Assembly: GCA_014800895.1 (NCBI GenBank)
Contig: JAAVFG010000023.1
Location: 48,095-112,094 of the forward strand
Direction: 5' to 3'
DNA length: 64,000 nucleotides
From: Bacteroidales bacterium
GTDB taxonomy: Bacteria; Bacteroidota; Bacteroidia; Bacteroidales; Muribaculaceae
A model generated the notes under the pieces. It ran no database searches, was not told the origin of the DNA, and was given only the letters and a program-made list of their open reading frames with translations. Numbering within the stretch: position 1 is the stretch's first letter; each line of letters opens with the position of its first letter. Positions 28,846-38,063 of the stretch are shown in pieces. Position numbers and translations under genes: made by a program.

Positions 28846-30165
28846 TTATTCGAAGCGGATGCGGGATTTGCGGAGCACTTTCCAGCAGCCGTTTTCAAGG
28901 ATAGCTGTACCGGGCGTGTCTGTCACGATCTTATGTGCTTCCGGGGCATCCTCGAAATTTTCACATATACATCCTCCGGCAAGGAATTGCAGGGGATTGC
29001 TTTTTGCGAGTGCGAGAGCCTCCTGAGTGTCGGCAAAGCGGAATGTGCCGACAATTCCATCCTTGGTATTGAGACGATATACGGTATGTTCCGGGTTAGG
29101 ACGTCGGTCTCCTCTGACGAAAAGACCTTTGGGATTGGCGCGTCCGAGGAAAATCTCATTGATCACTTTAGGGGTAGCCTTGGGAGCCGGTGCGGCAGCC
29201 TGTTGCTGTCTTGCTGTCGGAGGCTCCGCAGCCGTGCGTGGCTTAGGAGCAGCGGATTTTGCTGATTTAAGAGCCGCATGGAGTTCGGAAATCTCTTTCT
29301 TGTATTGCTCGTTGTCTCTTTTTATCCTTTCATTCTCTCCTTTCAGACGCACATTCTCCTGGCGGAGACGCTCAAGAGATGATTCCAATGACTTGATCTC
29401 CTTAGAGGAGGGCTCAGGGTTGTTGGAACTGCGATCGGATACCGCATTATTCTGACGTTTCATCATATTTGCGGCATACACCATAAGACAGACCACAAGA
29501 ATGACAAGGACAATAAGGATAATCACATATATCCAGGTATTGCTCTTGGCTTTGCCGGGGTGGGGCTGCATGGCGACGCTCTCTTCCTCGGCTTGAAGAG
29601 TCGCCATTGAATCAAGAAGGGCAGCCTCTTCCTGATGTATCACCTCTTTAGGCTCGGGGATGGAGATAGCCTCGGAGTCTTCCGTCTTGTTTGCGCCGGT
29701 AGACGCAGTTTCGTTAGCTTCAGCAGTAGTCGGGGCTGTTTCAGCGGGGGCTGAGGTGGGGGCGGCGACATTCATTGATTTTACCTTCGCTTTCACTCTG
29801 TCTTTAGCTCTTTTGCCGTCGGCAGTGAGAGCAGGAGAGGTGAAGAATGTAGTGCCCCAGAATTGAACGAAACGTTCCTTATCCCAGGAATGGTAATCAG
29901 CTGGTATAGGCACAGACTTGAAAGCCTTAAGATTCTCTATTTCCTGAGTTTTTAATTTGGATTCAAGATCTGCCATAGAAGAGGCAGATACATCATCAAG
30001 GTATCCGGAGGCGTTGTTGGTCCATCGCAGATATAGTTTTGCGGCGGTCACCTTAGCCTGCTCCATATCTTTATCAGAAACTGCAAAGGAGGAGAGACTG
30101 CAGGAGAGAAGTAAGAGAAGGGAAAGAAAGCTCTTTAGTTTCATAATGACAGTCAAAATTTTCAA
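28846..30165 (-). CDS. Secreted/membrane coiled-coil protein of unknown function
   Basis: 439 aa; signal peptide, TM TWIYVIILIVLVILVVCLMVYAA, coiled coil, conserved-looking C-terminus. Confidence 0.6.
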   Translation of the reverse strand: MKILTVIMKLKSFLSLLLLLSCSLSSFAVSDKDMEQAKVTAAKLYLRWTNNASGYLDDVSASSMADLESKLKTQEIENLKAFKSVPIPADYHSWDKERFVQFWGTTFFTSPALTADGKRAKDRVKAKVKSMNVAAPTSAPAETAPTTAEANETASTGANKTEDSEAISIPEPKEVIHQEEAALLDSMATLQAEEESVAMQPHPGKAKSNTWIYVIILIVLVILVVCLMVYAANMMKRQNNAVSDRSSNNPEPSSKEIKSLESSLERLRQENVRLKGENERIKRDNEQYKKEISELHAALKSAKSAAPKPRTAAEPPTARQQQAAAPAPKATPKVINEIFLGRANPKGLFVRGDRRPNPEHTVYRLNTKDGIVGTFRFADTQEALALAKSNPLQFLAGGCICENFEDAPEAHKIVTDTPGTAILENGCWKVLRKSRIRFE

Positions 30166-30233
30166 TTGTATGTATGGTCTGCAAAGTTAATAAAAATTGC
30201 TGAATTGCGCCAAAGCTTTTATAAGTTGATATA

Positions 30234-30426
30234 GAAGTTGTTTAAACTAATTTACGAATGTTAAAATTAGAAATATTCTTCATTCTTTTATTTCCCTTTG
30301 CAGACCTTTTTGGCTGCTTCCGCCCCTCTCATCGGTACCAACCGAGAGGTTGCTACCTCTTCGAGTGACGAAATCAGCTCAAAAATCTCTCGCAAATGTG
30401 AATAAAAAATTAGTTTAAACAACTTC
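30234..30426. repeat. MITE-like element with 20-bp perfect terminal inverted repeats
   Basis: GAAGTTGTTTAAACTAATTT (30234-30253) and AAATTAGTTTAAACAACTTC (30407-30426). Confidence 0.75.
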
Positions 30427-30452
30427 ATATTCTGTTTTTTTCTATTCCTTTG

Positions 30453-31508
30453 TCACCCTTTTCGGGATCTTCTCTTACTTATCCATTTCTCTATCGCGAC
30501 AAGGAGGCGGGAAAGGATAAGAGTGATAAATAAGGATAGGAGGAATAGAATCAGGATGTTATGATGGCTTGATTGTGGAAACTGTGTCGTAATGAGTTGA
30601 ATCACCGGAAAATGTATGAGATATATGTTATAGGAAAAATTGTCATGTTTCCCCTCCCATGTGCCCCACTTTCCTACCATTGAAAACCATACTACTATTA
30701 TGGATAGAGCCGCGGGATGAAGAATGATCTGTCCGTAGGGAATCAGATAGCTCCCCATAAGGAGGATGACCCCGAATCCTAAGATATGCCATTTATATTT
30801 CAGAAATTTATCAAGAAGAAAATATATTGCCACTCCGGAATAGAAATATGAGAGCTGTCCGAAAAACTGTTTGCTCAAGAGGGCGTATATCTCTTTCCCG
30901 GTATGGTCATAAAGTTCAAGAAATCCTATACGGTAGATACAGGCGGCGATGTATATTCCCACGAAGGTTTTTATGGAAGATATCTTGAATCTGGAGATAA
31001 GCCATGCCACTGCCGGAACAGAAAGATACAGGCACCATTCCACTTTCATCGTCCATAAAGAGCCGTTGACTGCATCCGTCACACTTCCTGACTGAAACAC
31101 TCCGGGTAGCGATGGCTCTATGAAATTAAGGAAAGAGAGATTGGCGACCAGATATTTCAGGAAATGGGAGGAGGTGAAATATTGAATGGAAGCAAGAGTG
31201 GAAACAGCTGCAAGCAGAATTGCGAAAAATAAGACCGTAATCCAGTAGGCGGGCAGCAGCCGCCATGCTCTTGAGACAATATAACTCCGCAAGTCAGGTT
31301 TTCTAAGATAACTCCCATAAATCAGGAAGCCGCTTAGAGCGAAAAATCCTCCTACAGCCGAATAGCTGGATATAGGGAAATAAAGATTGGAGCCTGTCAG
31401 TTCGGAGAAATGAGCGATAAATACGGATATGGCTAAAATGTATCTTACCACTCCCATATTATTGGGAGTAGTGATTTTATAAGGTTTGAAGTCGGGATAA
31501 CTGATCAT
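30453..31508 (-). CDS. Acyltransferase 3 family protein
   Basis: 351 aa; NNMGVVRYILAISVFIAHFSELTG, VGGFFALSGFLIYGSY, WTMKVEWCLYLSVP. Confidence 0.85.
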   Translation of the reverse strand: MISYPDFKPYKITTPNNMGVVRYILAISVFIAHFSELTGSNLYFPISSYSAVGGFFALSGFLIYGSYLRKPDLRSYIVSRAWRLLPAYWITVLFFAILLAAVSTLASIQYFTSSHFLKYLVANLSFLNFIEPSLPGVFQSGSVTDAVNGSLWTMKVEWCLYLSVPAVAWLISRFKISSIKTFVGIYIAACIYRIGFLELYDHTGKEIYALLSKQFFGQLSYFYSGVAIYFLLDKFLKYKWHILGFGVILLMGSYLIPYGQIILHPAALSIIVVWFSMVGKWGTWEGKHDNFSYNIYLIHFPVIQLITTQFPQSSHHNILILFLLSLFITLILSRLLVAIEKWISKRRSRKG

Positions 31509-32422
31509 TTGCCGGAATTATCAGAAGGGAGCGCCTTGCTCATGGTGACGAGACGCACGCCTGTGAATATCAGGATGATTGCCACGCATTTCACTACCGT
31601 AAGATGATCAAGTCCTAAAGCTATGCCGGCGATAGTGGCGACTACGGGTTGTACATAGTTATACATCCCGACCACTGTAGGTCGCAGGCGTTTCTGACCG
31701 ATCATGATAAAAATATATGCTAAGAATGTGCTGCATACCACTATGAAGCCCACTCCTCCCCGTTCTCCGGGGGTAATGGCGTTCCAATCAGTGGAGGCGA
31801 GCCATTTTATGGAAGAGGGAAGGGCGACTATTGCAGCGGAGAGGAACATCCACTTCATGAGAGTGACCAAGGAATATTTCCGTATGAAGTTGCGGTAGAG
31901 AGTTAGATAAAGGGCGTAGCTTAATTGTGCCATAAGGACGATGAAGTCGCCCAATGCGGGATTGGCTCCTGAGCCGACAGTGGAGGTGCCTCCTAAGATA
32001 AGGATAAGAGCGCCGGCGGCACCGACGGCTATACCGCCTGCTTTCATAAAAGTGATCGGTTCGCGGAGTATCAGCCATGCCAGAAGCATGACCCACATCG
32101 GCATGGTGGTCGTCACAAGCGCAGCCTCGCCGGGGGAGGTGAGACTCACGCCGAAAATGTAGCAACCCTGATTAAGAAGGATACCTAACATCCCTGCCCC
32201 GAAAAGACGCAGGAGGTCTGCCGCCGGGACTTTCTCTTTAGGGAGGAATAGGGAAAGGATCCAAAAGAGGATTGCCGCGCCTCCCACTCTGAAATCCACC
32301 ATAATGAAAGGGAGGATCACGCCGGATGCGAATACCATCTTAGCCACGGGAGCCATCAGTCCCCACATCACGTTAGCCCCTAACATGGCAAGATGTCCCC
32401 CCACTTTTCCTTTATCTGTCAT
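31505..32422 (-). CDS. EamA/DMT family transporter
   Basis: 305 aa, about 10 TMs; GAGMLGILLNQGCYIFGVSLTSPGEAALVTTTMPMWVMLLAWLILREP. Confidence 0.88.
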   Translation of the reverse strand: MTDKGKVGGHLAMLGANVMWGLMAPVAKMVFASGVILPFIMVDFRVGGAAILFWILSLFLPKEKVPAADLLRLFGAGMLGILLNQGCYIFGVSLTSPGEAALVTTTMPMWVMLLAWLILREPITFMKAGGIAVGAAGALILILGGTSTVGSGANPALGDFIVLMAQLSYALYLTLYRNFIRKYSLVTLMKWMFLSAAIVALPSSIKWLASTDWNAITPGERGGVGFIVVCSTFLAYIFIMIGQKRLRPTVVGMYNYVQPVVATIAGIALGLDHLTVVKCVAIILIFTGVRLVTMSKALPSDNSGK

Positions 32423-32451
32423 CTAAGTAGTCAAGTAAGTATATTTTCGTT

Positions 32452-32988
32452 TTAAGGCATCTCAAAGAGATCTTTCAGGTGCTTGATATCAGTGTGATAT
32501 TCCTGGTCGATCATGTATCTCAATGAAGTGCCGAGATTACGGAGTTCCCGATTGTTTCTTAAAGCTTTGAAAAGCTCTTTAAAACGAGTATCAGAGTTTG
32601 ATGTTACTGATTTAGAAATCTTCGTGAAATCCTTGAGTTTAGAAGGGAGTCCAAAATCTGCGGGATTTACAGCTTCTTCAACAGCACAATCAAGAATAAA
32701 ACCATCAATGGCTGGAGAGACAGTTATAATAAAGTGATTAAGGGTGCGGTGCTTCAACAGAGTAAGATGTGCGGTTGATGAAATCACATCACACTCATTG
32801 AGATAACCTGACAATTTTTTGTCTCTATCAATTATGCCGATGGCAAATTTATCTTTATGAGAATTTTTTAAATTGCCGATAACTTTTGTGCAGGAATGTT
32901 GATGATTTACACGTCCATCAAGCAGATACTCAATAAGATTGGTGTCCACATAACATTCTGGCATTACTGACGGAATACGATTCTTCAT
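32452..32988 (-). CDS. Small protein paired with AAA ATPase; Toprim-like or PIN-like acidic motifs
   Basis: 178 aa; CYVDTNLIEYLL and FAIGIIDRDKK; overlaps the upstream ATPase by 4 bp. Confidence 0.45.
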   Translation of the reverse strand: MKNRIPSVMPECYVDTNLIEYLLDGRVNHQHSCTKVIGNLKNSHKDKFAIGIIDRDKKLSGYLNECDVISSTAHLTLLKHRTLNHFIITVSPAIDGFILDCAVEEAVNPADFGLPSKLKDFTKISKSVTSNSDTRFKELFKALRNNRELRNLGTSLRYMIDQEYHTDIKHLKDLFEMP

Positions 32989-34142
32989 ATATAAGCCTCG
33001 AAATTGAAGAATAAATCCACACCATTATCGTATATTTCCTGGATTTCCTCAGCATTGAGTTGTCTCACTGAGTAAAGGTTGCTTTTTTCATTCTCGCGAT
33101 GAGTAAAAAATATTGTAAGACCTTCCGGATCATCCTTGATGAATTGGTTAAGAATATACGGGCTATGAGTTGCTACAAAGAGCATGTCGTCGTGCTTTTT
33201 GATAGCTTCAATAAGCCAATTTACGAGTTGGCACTGAGTCGGAGGAAAGAGATTATCTTCCGGTTCTTCCAGGAAAATCTCACTGTGATCGACATTGGTA
33301 TATTTACTATATCTGCGATGGAAGGTATCCGCATCTTTCTTATTGAGGAAATTAAACTCTACACCCTCTATATAAATTTTTTCAGTCGGGATATTTTCAG
33401 GTATAGGATTCACAAAACGGTCATGTAGGATTTCAAGAATCTTTTTGCGTTCTTCTTTCTGCTCATATGATAATTTCGTATTTACATCTTCATACTGTTT
33501 CTTGGTAATATAATCGAGATGCACGAACATTGGAAAGAGAGATTGTATGCCACTTGAACTCTCTTTCAACATCAGAGACTGTCCGTCAGTCAGCTGTATA
33601 TGATCAGTATGAGATTGCTTATCGAAACGATATGACAAACCAAGACCCAGGATATTCTCTTCCTTGCCTATCGATTTTCGTGCCTGATCCCAATTTGACA
33701 TAAATTCCAGGAGGTTCATATCCAAGGGAAGTGCACTCCAACCAGGGATGGCGGCAGCAAGATTTCTATCGGCAGGTATATAGCTTACCTTAGGGCGTTT
33801 ATAATTCCAACGATTGGATTTCCAAGTCATTCTGAATGACCTGTCAGTATTATCATAACTAAATTTAATATGTCCCGTTTCATATTCAATAAAAGTATCG
33901 GATTTGATATACCCTGTCATATTGTAATAAGACACAAGACGGTCGATGAAGGCGGAGCCTTCTCGAAATGTCTTATCGCTTTGTTGTAGTTCAATCCTTT
34001 TTTCCACCCATGCACAATAGCATGCTGTCTTAAGTACGCAACTTTTACCCGAACTCTGCTGTCCGGTAATGACATTCACCTGCCCCAAATCAAGAATAGC
34101 GTCTTTGAGTGGTCCAAAGTTCTTTATGCACAAGCGTCTCAT
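32985..34142 (-). CDS. AAA family (OLD/SMC-like) ATPase
   Basis: 385 aa; FGPLKDAILDLGQVNVITGQQSSGKSCVLK (Walker A), EIFLEEPEDNLFPPTQ (Walker B), LFVATHSPYILNQF. Confidence 0.88.
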   Translation of the reverse strand: MRRLCIKNFGPLKDAILDLGQVNVITGQQSSGKSCVLKTACYCAWVEKRIELQQSDKTFREGSAFIDRLVSYYNMTGYIKSDTFIEYETGHIKFSYDNTDRSFRMTWKSNRWNYKRPKVSYIPADRNLAAAIPGWSALPLDMNLLEFMSNWDQARKSIGKEENILGLGLSYRFDKQSHTDHIQLTDGQSLMLKESSSGIQSLFPMFVHLDYITKKQYEDVNTKLSYEQKEERKKILEILHDRFVNPIPENIPTEKIYIEGVEFNFLNKKDADTFHRRYSKYTNVDHSEIFLEEPEDNLFPPTQCQLVNWLIEAIKKHDDMLFVATHSPYILNQFIKDDPEGLTIFFTHRENEKSNLYSVRQLNAEEIQEIYDNGVDLFFNFEAYI

Positions 34143-34328
34143 ATAAATTCTGATATTAAATTAACTCAGCAAGACAAAATTACAAAAAAAATGAACGCAA
34201 AAAAAACTGTATATAAAGAAGGATTATGATTTTTACAATATGGGTAGTCTCAATCAACACATTCCAACCATCACTAAACATTTTATTCTATAGATTAGAT
34301 TGACCTGATTTGAAAAAAGAGGTATGGT

Positions 34329-36923
34329 TTAGAAATTCCATTTAAATGACAGAAGAATTTCCAGCGGACGAAGAGCGTAGGAATATGTGGTGGTCTCCAG
34401 CGGTAAGACAGCAGAATATTGGTAATTTCGCGTATCAGTAAGATTTTTTCCGGATAATTCAATCTCATATCGGGATCTTTTGAATCTGCATCCGCCGTTG
34501 AGGAAAATGTAATTATGCATTCTTCTATCCTCCTTTTGGCTCTGGCGGCCATTAATTCCGCAATAAATTTCGAAATTAGAGAAAATAAACCATGATAATC
34601 TTAAATCCTCCATGAAATTAGATACTTCGGAAGCGGAGTCAAACAGTTTTATTCTCTGACCGGTATAGGAATATCCGCAATTCAAGTCTATGGACAATCT
34701 GTTGGAGAAGAGGCTTGCTATCCCCGTCATGTTGAGATTTACGGAGTTTGTAGTGACTGCCACTTTCCTGTTCTGCCTTATACTGTTATTATGATGTGAC
34801 AGACCATTGGCAAAGAGTTTGAACACTATCCCGGAGCCTGTAATTCTTTTAGAGATATCCAATGACCAGAAAACTGATTTTCCGTGATTCTTTAGAGATT
34901 CACTTGTAGAGGTCAGGTCGCCTGTCTCATTGATAAAGGAAGAGGTCAGGGAGTTCTTTTGGGATATGGAGAAGGTTGCGGCAGCGCGTCCCATAAGTCC
35001 TTCAAGAGGCCGTGAGAAAGTTAATCCGAGAGTTGTGCGCAGGGATTGTGCTATGGATAGATTCCCGTTCCCGAGAGTGACTTGAGTGCGATATGAGGAA
35101 TAGAGCGGAGATTCGATAAAATCCTTGATACCACCGAAAGTATGGTCTGTGCCGACAGAGAGATTTAAATGTAAGAATGGGGAAGTACGCCAGTATATGC
35201 CGGTCGAGCCATCTATATAAGGTTTGTTATGTCTGAATAATTTCTCCTCTCCGATTGATCGGTAGGTGATATATCGGTTATAGCCTTTAAGTTCGACACG
35301 CCAGGTGAAATTGTTGGCTTTCCATTCCCAGTAAGGCCTCAATATAGCGGAGTAGTCATGGCCTTGATCATGATTTGCCATCTTATTAAAGAAATCCTCA
35401 TCTGATTTAAAAAGATCATCCATGAATTCAAAGATAATCTCGCCTCCGAGCAGAGAGTTGTAAAAAGTATAGCCGTAGCGAGCTTTTACATTCCCTTTTA
35501 AAGCTTTACCGCTCAGAGTCTGATAAATGACAGGAGTCTGTTCGTAAGAAATTGTATAGATCAGATCTCCTTCCGGCATGTTGCCGATAGCGAGGTCGGA
35601 GGAGATCTCGAAAAGATTACTTCTTTTCTTAAAAATGGTATTAAAACGATTTGTTATGGAAATTTCCTTAAGGTTAATCTTCTCCTTTCCATCGGGAGAG
35701 ATAGCCAATAGAAAAGCGTTTCGTGAACGTAGAAAGGAAAAATGTAATATATTGTTGAGATATTGAGATGAGGAATTTCGTTCGATATTGGCTTCCGCAC
35801 CGAACTGTTCGGTATGATATATGGATTTCCCTCCTGAACGGGCTGATATCTCTTGATTATCCTCAATAATATACCGCCTTGTGACGGAATTGGAATAAGC
35901 CTTGTCTTCATGACCGTACATCACCCGGAGGGCGAGGGTAAGATCAGAAGGGAGTTTGAAAATAGTGCTTCCTTCCGCTTTCTGAGTCTTGTTGTCATAA
36001 TATTTATCTGCAGCAAAGTCGGCGCGTCCGAAAGGGAAAAGATCCGGCACAGTCGAAACTGCTGTTGAGCAGAACTCATTGTATCTGTTGATAGAAGGGA
36101 GGAAAGTCCCGCTGTTATTAAGGTTGGCGGATATGAGTGTCTGATTAAGGGGTGAGACCATCATCCCGTAAAGACTCCCTTGGTAGATTGCATCGCCTTT
36201 GCTGCTCATACCTCCTCCCGCAGTAATATAACCTATTGGACGCAGCAGGGAATTTCTTTTAAGTTTAAGGTTAAGAGCTGCCCTATCTGACTTTTCAATG
36301 TTATTAAGCAATTTTTTGGGCTGATGTCGCTCATAGATGCTTACAGAGGCTACATCGACGGGATTAATGTTTTTTGTGGCTACAGAATAGTCACCTCCAA
36401 GCATACTGAGCCCCTCGATATAGAAGCGGTTGATTGGTTCTCCGTCGTAGTAGATAGTTTCTCCTTCGATAGCCACCCCCGGAATTTTCCGGATAATATC
36501 ACCGATGCTTCTGTCCCCCTTAGCAGTGAGAGATGAAACATCATATACTATTGTATCACCTTTTACACGAGTATGAGGAGCCCGCACCACAACCTCTTTC
36601 AGTTCATTTGACTTAGGCAAAAGCATAACATTATAGATAGAATCGGCTGAAAGGGGTCTGGTCAGATTATCAAATCCGTATTTGGAAAATTTTATGATGG
36701 CATTATCATGAATTGAGTCAGCTGCAATCTTATACGCTCCGTCCGGTCCGGTTTTTGTAAATAAGATTGGGATGTCGTTGTTGATAACCTGTACAATTAC
36801 TTGCCGCAAGGGTATGGAGTCCTGATCCCTTACCTCACCTCTTATTATCTGACGTGCAAAGCCGGAGGAATGACAAAGGAGAGGAAGGAGGAAAGCTATG
36901 AAGCGGAGGGTATGTCTTATCAT
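34329..36923 (-). CDS. TonB-dependent-receptor-like outer membrane barrel with CarboxypepD-like domain
   Basis: 864 aa; IIRGEVRDQDSIPLRQVIVQV, DIIRKIPGVAIEGETIYYDGEPINRFYIEGLSMLGG. Confidence 0.85.
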   Translation of the reverse strand: MIRHTLRFIAFLLPLLCHSSGFARQIIRGEVRDQDSIPLRQVIVQVINNDIPILFTKTGPDGAYKIAADSIHDNAIIKFSKYGFDNLTRPLSADSIYNVMLLPKSNELKEVVVRAPHTRVKGDTIVYDVSSLTAKGDRSIGDIIRKIPGVAIEGETIYYDGEPINRFYIEGLSMLGGDYSVATKNINPVDVASVSIYERHQPKKLLNNIEKSDRAALNLKLKRNSLLRPIGYITAGGGMSSKGDAIYQGSLYGMMVSPLNQTLISANLNNSGTFLPSINRYNEFCSTAVSTVPDLFPFGRADFAADKYYDNKTQKAEGSTIFKLPSDLTLALRVMYGHEDKAYSNSVTRRYIIEDNQEISARSGGKSIYHTEQFGAEANIERNSSSQYLNNILHFSFLRSRNAFLLAISPDGKEKINLKEISITNRFNTIFKKRSNLFEISSDLAIGNMPEGDLIYTISYEQTPVIYQTLSGKALKGNVKARYGYTFYNSLLGGEIIFEFMDDLFKSDEDFFNKMANHDQGHDYSAILRPYWEWKANNFTWRVELKGYNRYITYRSIGEEKLFRHNKPYIDGSTGIYWRTSPFLHLNLSVGTDHTFGGIKDFIESPLYSSYRTQVTLGNGNLSIAQSLRTTLGLTFSRPLEGLMGRAAATFSISQKNSLTSSFINETGDLTSTSESLKNHGKSVFWSLDISKRITGSGIVFKLFANGLSHHNNSIRQNRKVAVTTNSVNLNMTGIASLFSNRLSIDLNCGYSYTGQRIKLFDSASEVSNFMEDLRLSWFIFSNFEIYCGINGRQSQKEDRRMHNYIFLNGGCRFKRSRYEIELSGKNLTDTRNYQYSAVLPLETTTYSYALRPLEILLSFKWNF

Positions 36924-37753
36924 TCTAATTCAATAGGATTGTAGAAGAGTTTCTGTTTTCTTCTTGGAGCGATAGTGCCATCCGCTTCTTTCACCTCTGT
37001 AACCATTGTCTCTGCCAGTTTCCACGGATCATTTTTATAATCAGCAAGTTCTCTGAGATATTTCTCTCGACTTGTCTTGACATATAATCGCTTTTCCCAT
37101 CCGAAAGGGATGGAGTTGGTGCGCAATTCAAAGGCTTCAATTATATGTTCGCTTTCTGAGTCTGTCAGTTTCAGTATCAGTCCGGGCAATCCTGTGAACA
37201 TCCATGGACCGTCACTGATCGGAGTTTCGGAATACCATGCAGTCCATTTCCGTCCACGGAAATCGCATGTGGCTTTCCTGCATTCCTGCTCTAAGATAGT
37301 ATCGGTTTCCTCACATATCTGCCAGTTTATCAGAGGAATTTCCTCCTCATATTTATATGAATTGGCAAAAATATGTCCTGCGTATCGGTATAAGCCGGTA
37401 TCAAAGTATTTTAACAGGGATTGAGGAAAAGTATCAAGGCTTTTATAATGTTGGCTGAACTCCTCACTACTCATTTCGGGATTGGCATTTACGAGAGAAT
37501 CCAGCATATATGCCCCATATGAGCCATACCAGCTATGATTGGAACCGATAAGAAGAATTTCATCCTCGCATTTAGTCTGCTCAAGTATAGGATCATATGT
37601 GCGGTGAAGATATCCGATACTTAAGGTACAGGTATCTACAATTTCTTTCGGAGAAAGTAATCTGTTTTTTGATGAGATTGTAAATTCCGGGCAGAGGCAC
37701 TCTAACAGGATTATTAGTGTAAATATGATGGTAGGGGCGGAAATAGATTTCAT
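36920..37753 (-). CDS. GLPGLI family protein
   Basis: 277 aa; signature DGPWMFTGLPGLILKLTDSE; overlaps the downstream barrel gene by 4 bp. Confidence 0.9.
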   Translation of the reverse strand: MKSISAPTIIFTLIILLECLCPEFTISSKNRLLSPKEIVDTCTLSIGYLHRTYDPILEQTKCEDEILLIGSNHSWYGSYGAYMLDSLVNANPEMSSEEFSQHYKSLDTFPQSLLKYFDTGLYRYAGHIFANSYKYEEEIPLINWQICEETDTILEQECRKATCDFRGRKWTAWYSETPISDGPWMFTGLPGLILKLTDSESEHIIEAFELRTNSIPFGWEKRLYVKTSREKYLRELADYKNDPWKLAETMVTEVKEADGTIAPRRKQKLFYNPIELE

Positions 37754-37863
37754 TGTATCGGTTTGAACTATGTGGAAAATTAGATATATTGAGTAATTGG
37801 ATTGTGGAATAGAATGTCAACAGGTATTGTGGATATAAGAGGGTATGTACTTATCTACACGAG

Positions 37864-37894
37864 CAAATTTAGTGAAAATAATTTTATGTGCAAA
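37864..37894 (-). promoter_or_regulatory. Promoter of the GLPGLI/barrel operon (TTTG-N19-TAAATTTG)
   Basis: Minus strand: TTTG (37891-37894), TAAATTTG (37864-37871). Confidence 0.55.
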
Positions 37895-38063
37895 ATAAAA
37901 TGGTGAAAAATTTTTAAATAAAGGCAATGACATATTCTTAATGTATCCATCAATGACATTTTATCTTCTGCCCGGGGTGATATGAAAATAAAAATGCGAC
38001 CAATGGGAATGAAATAGAGAAAATTAGTTATATTTGTAAGTAATAGCGTATTAAAATATAAGT

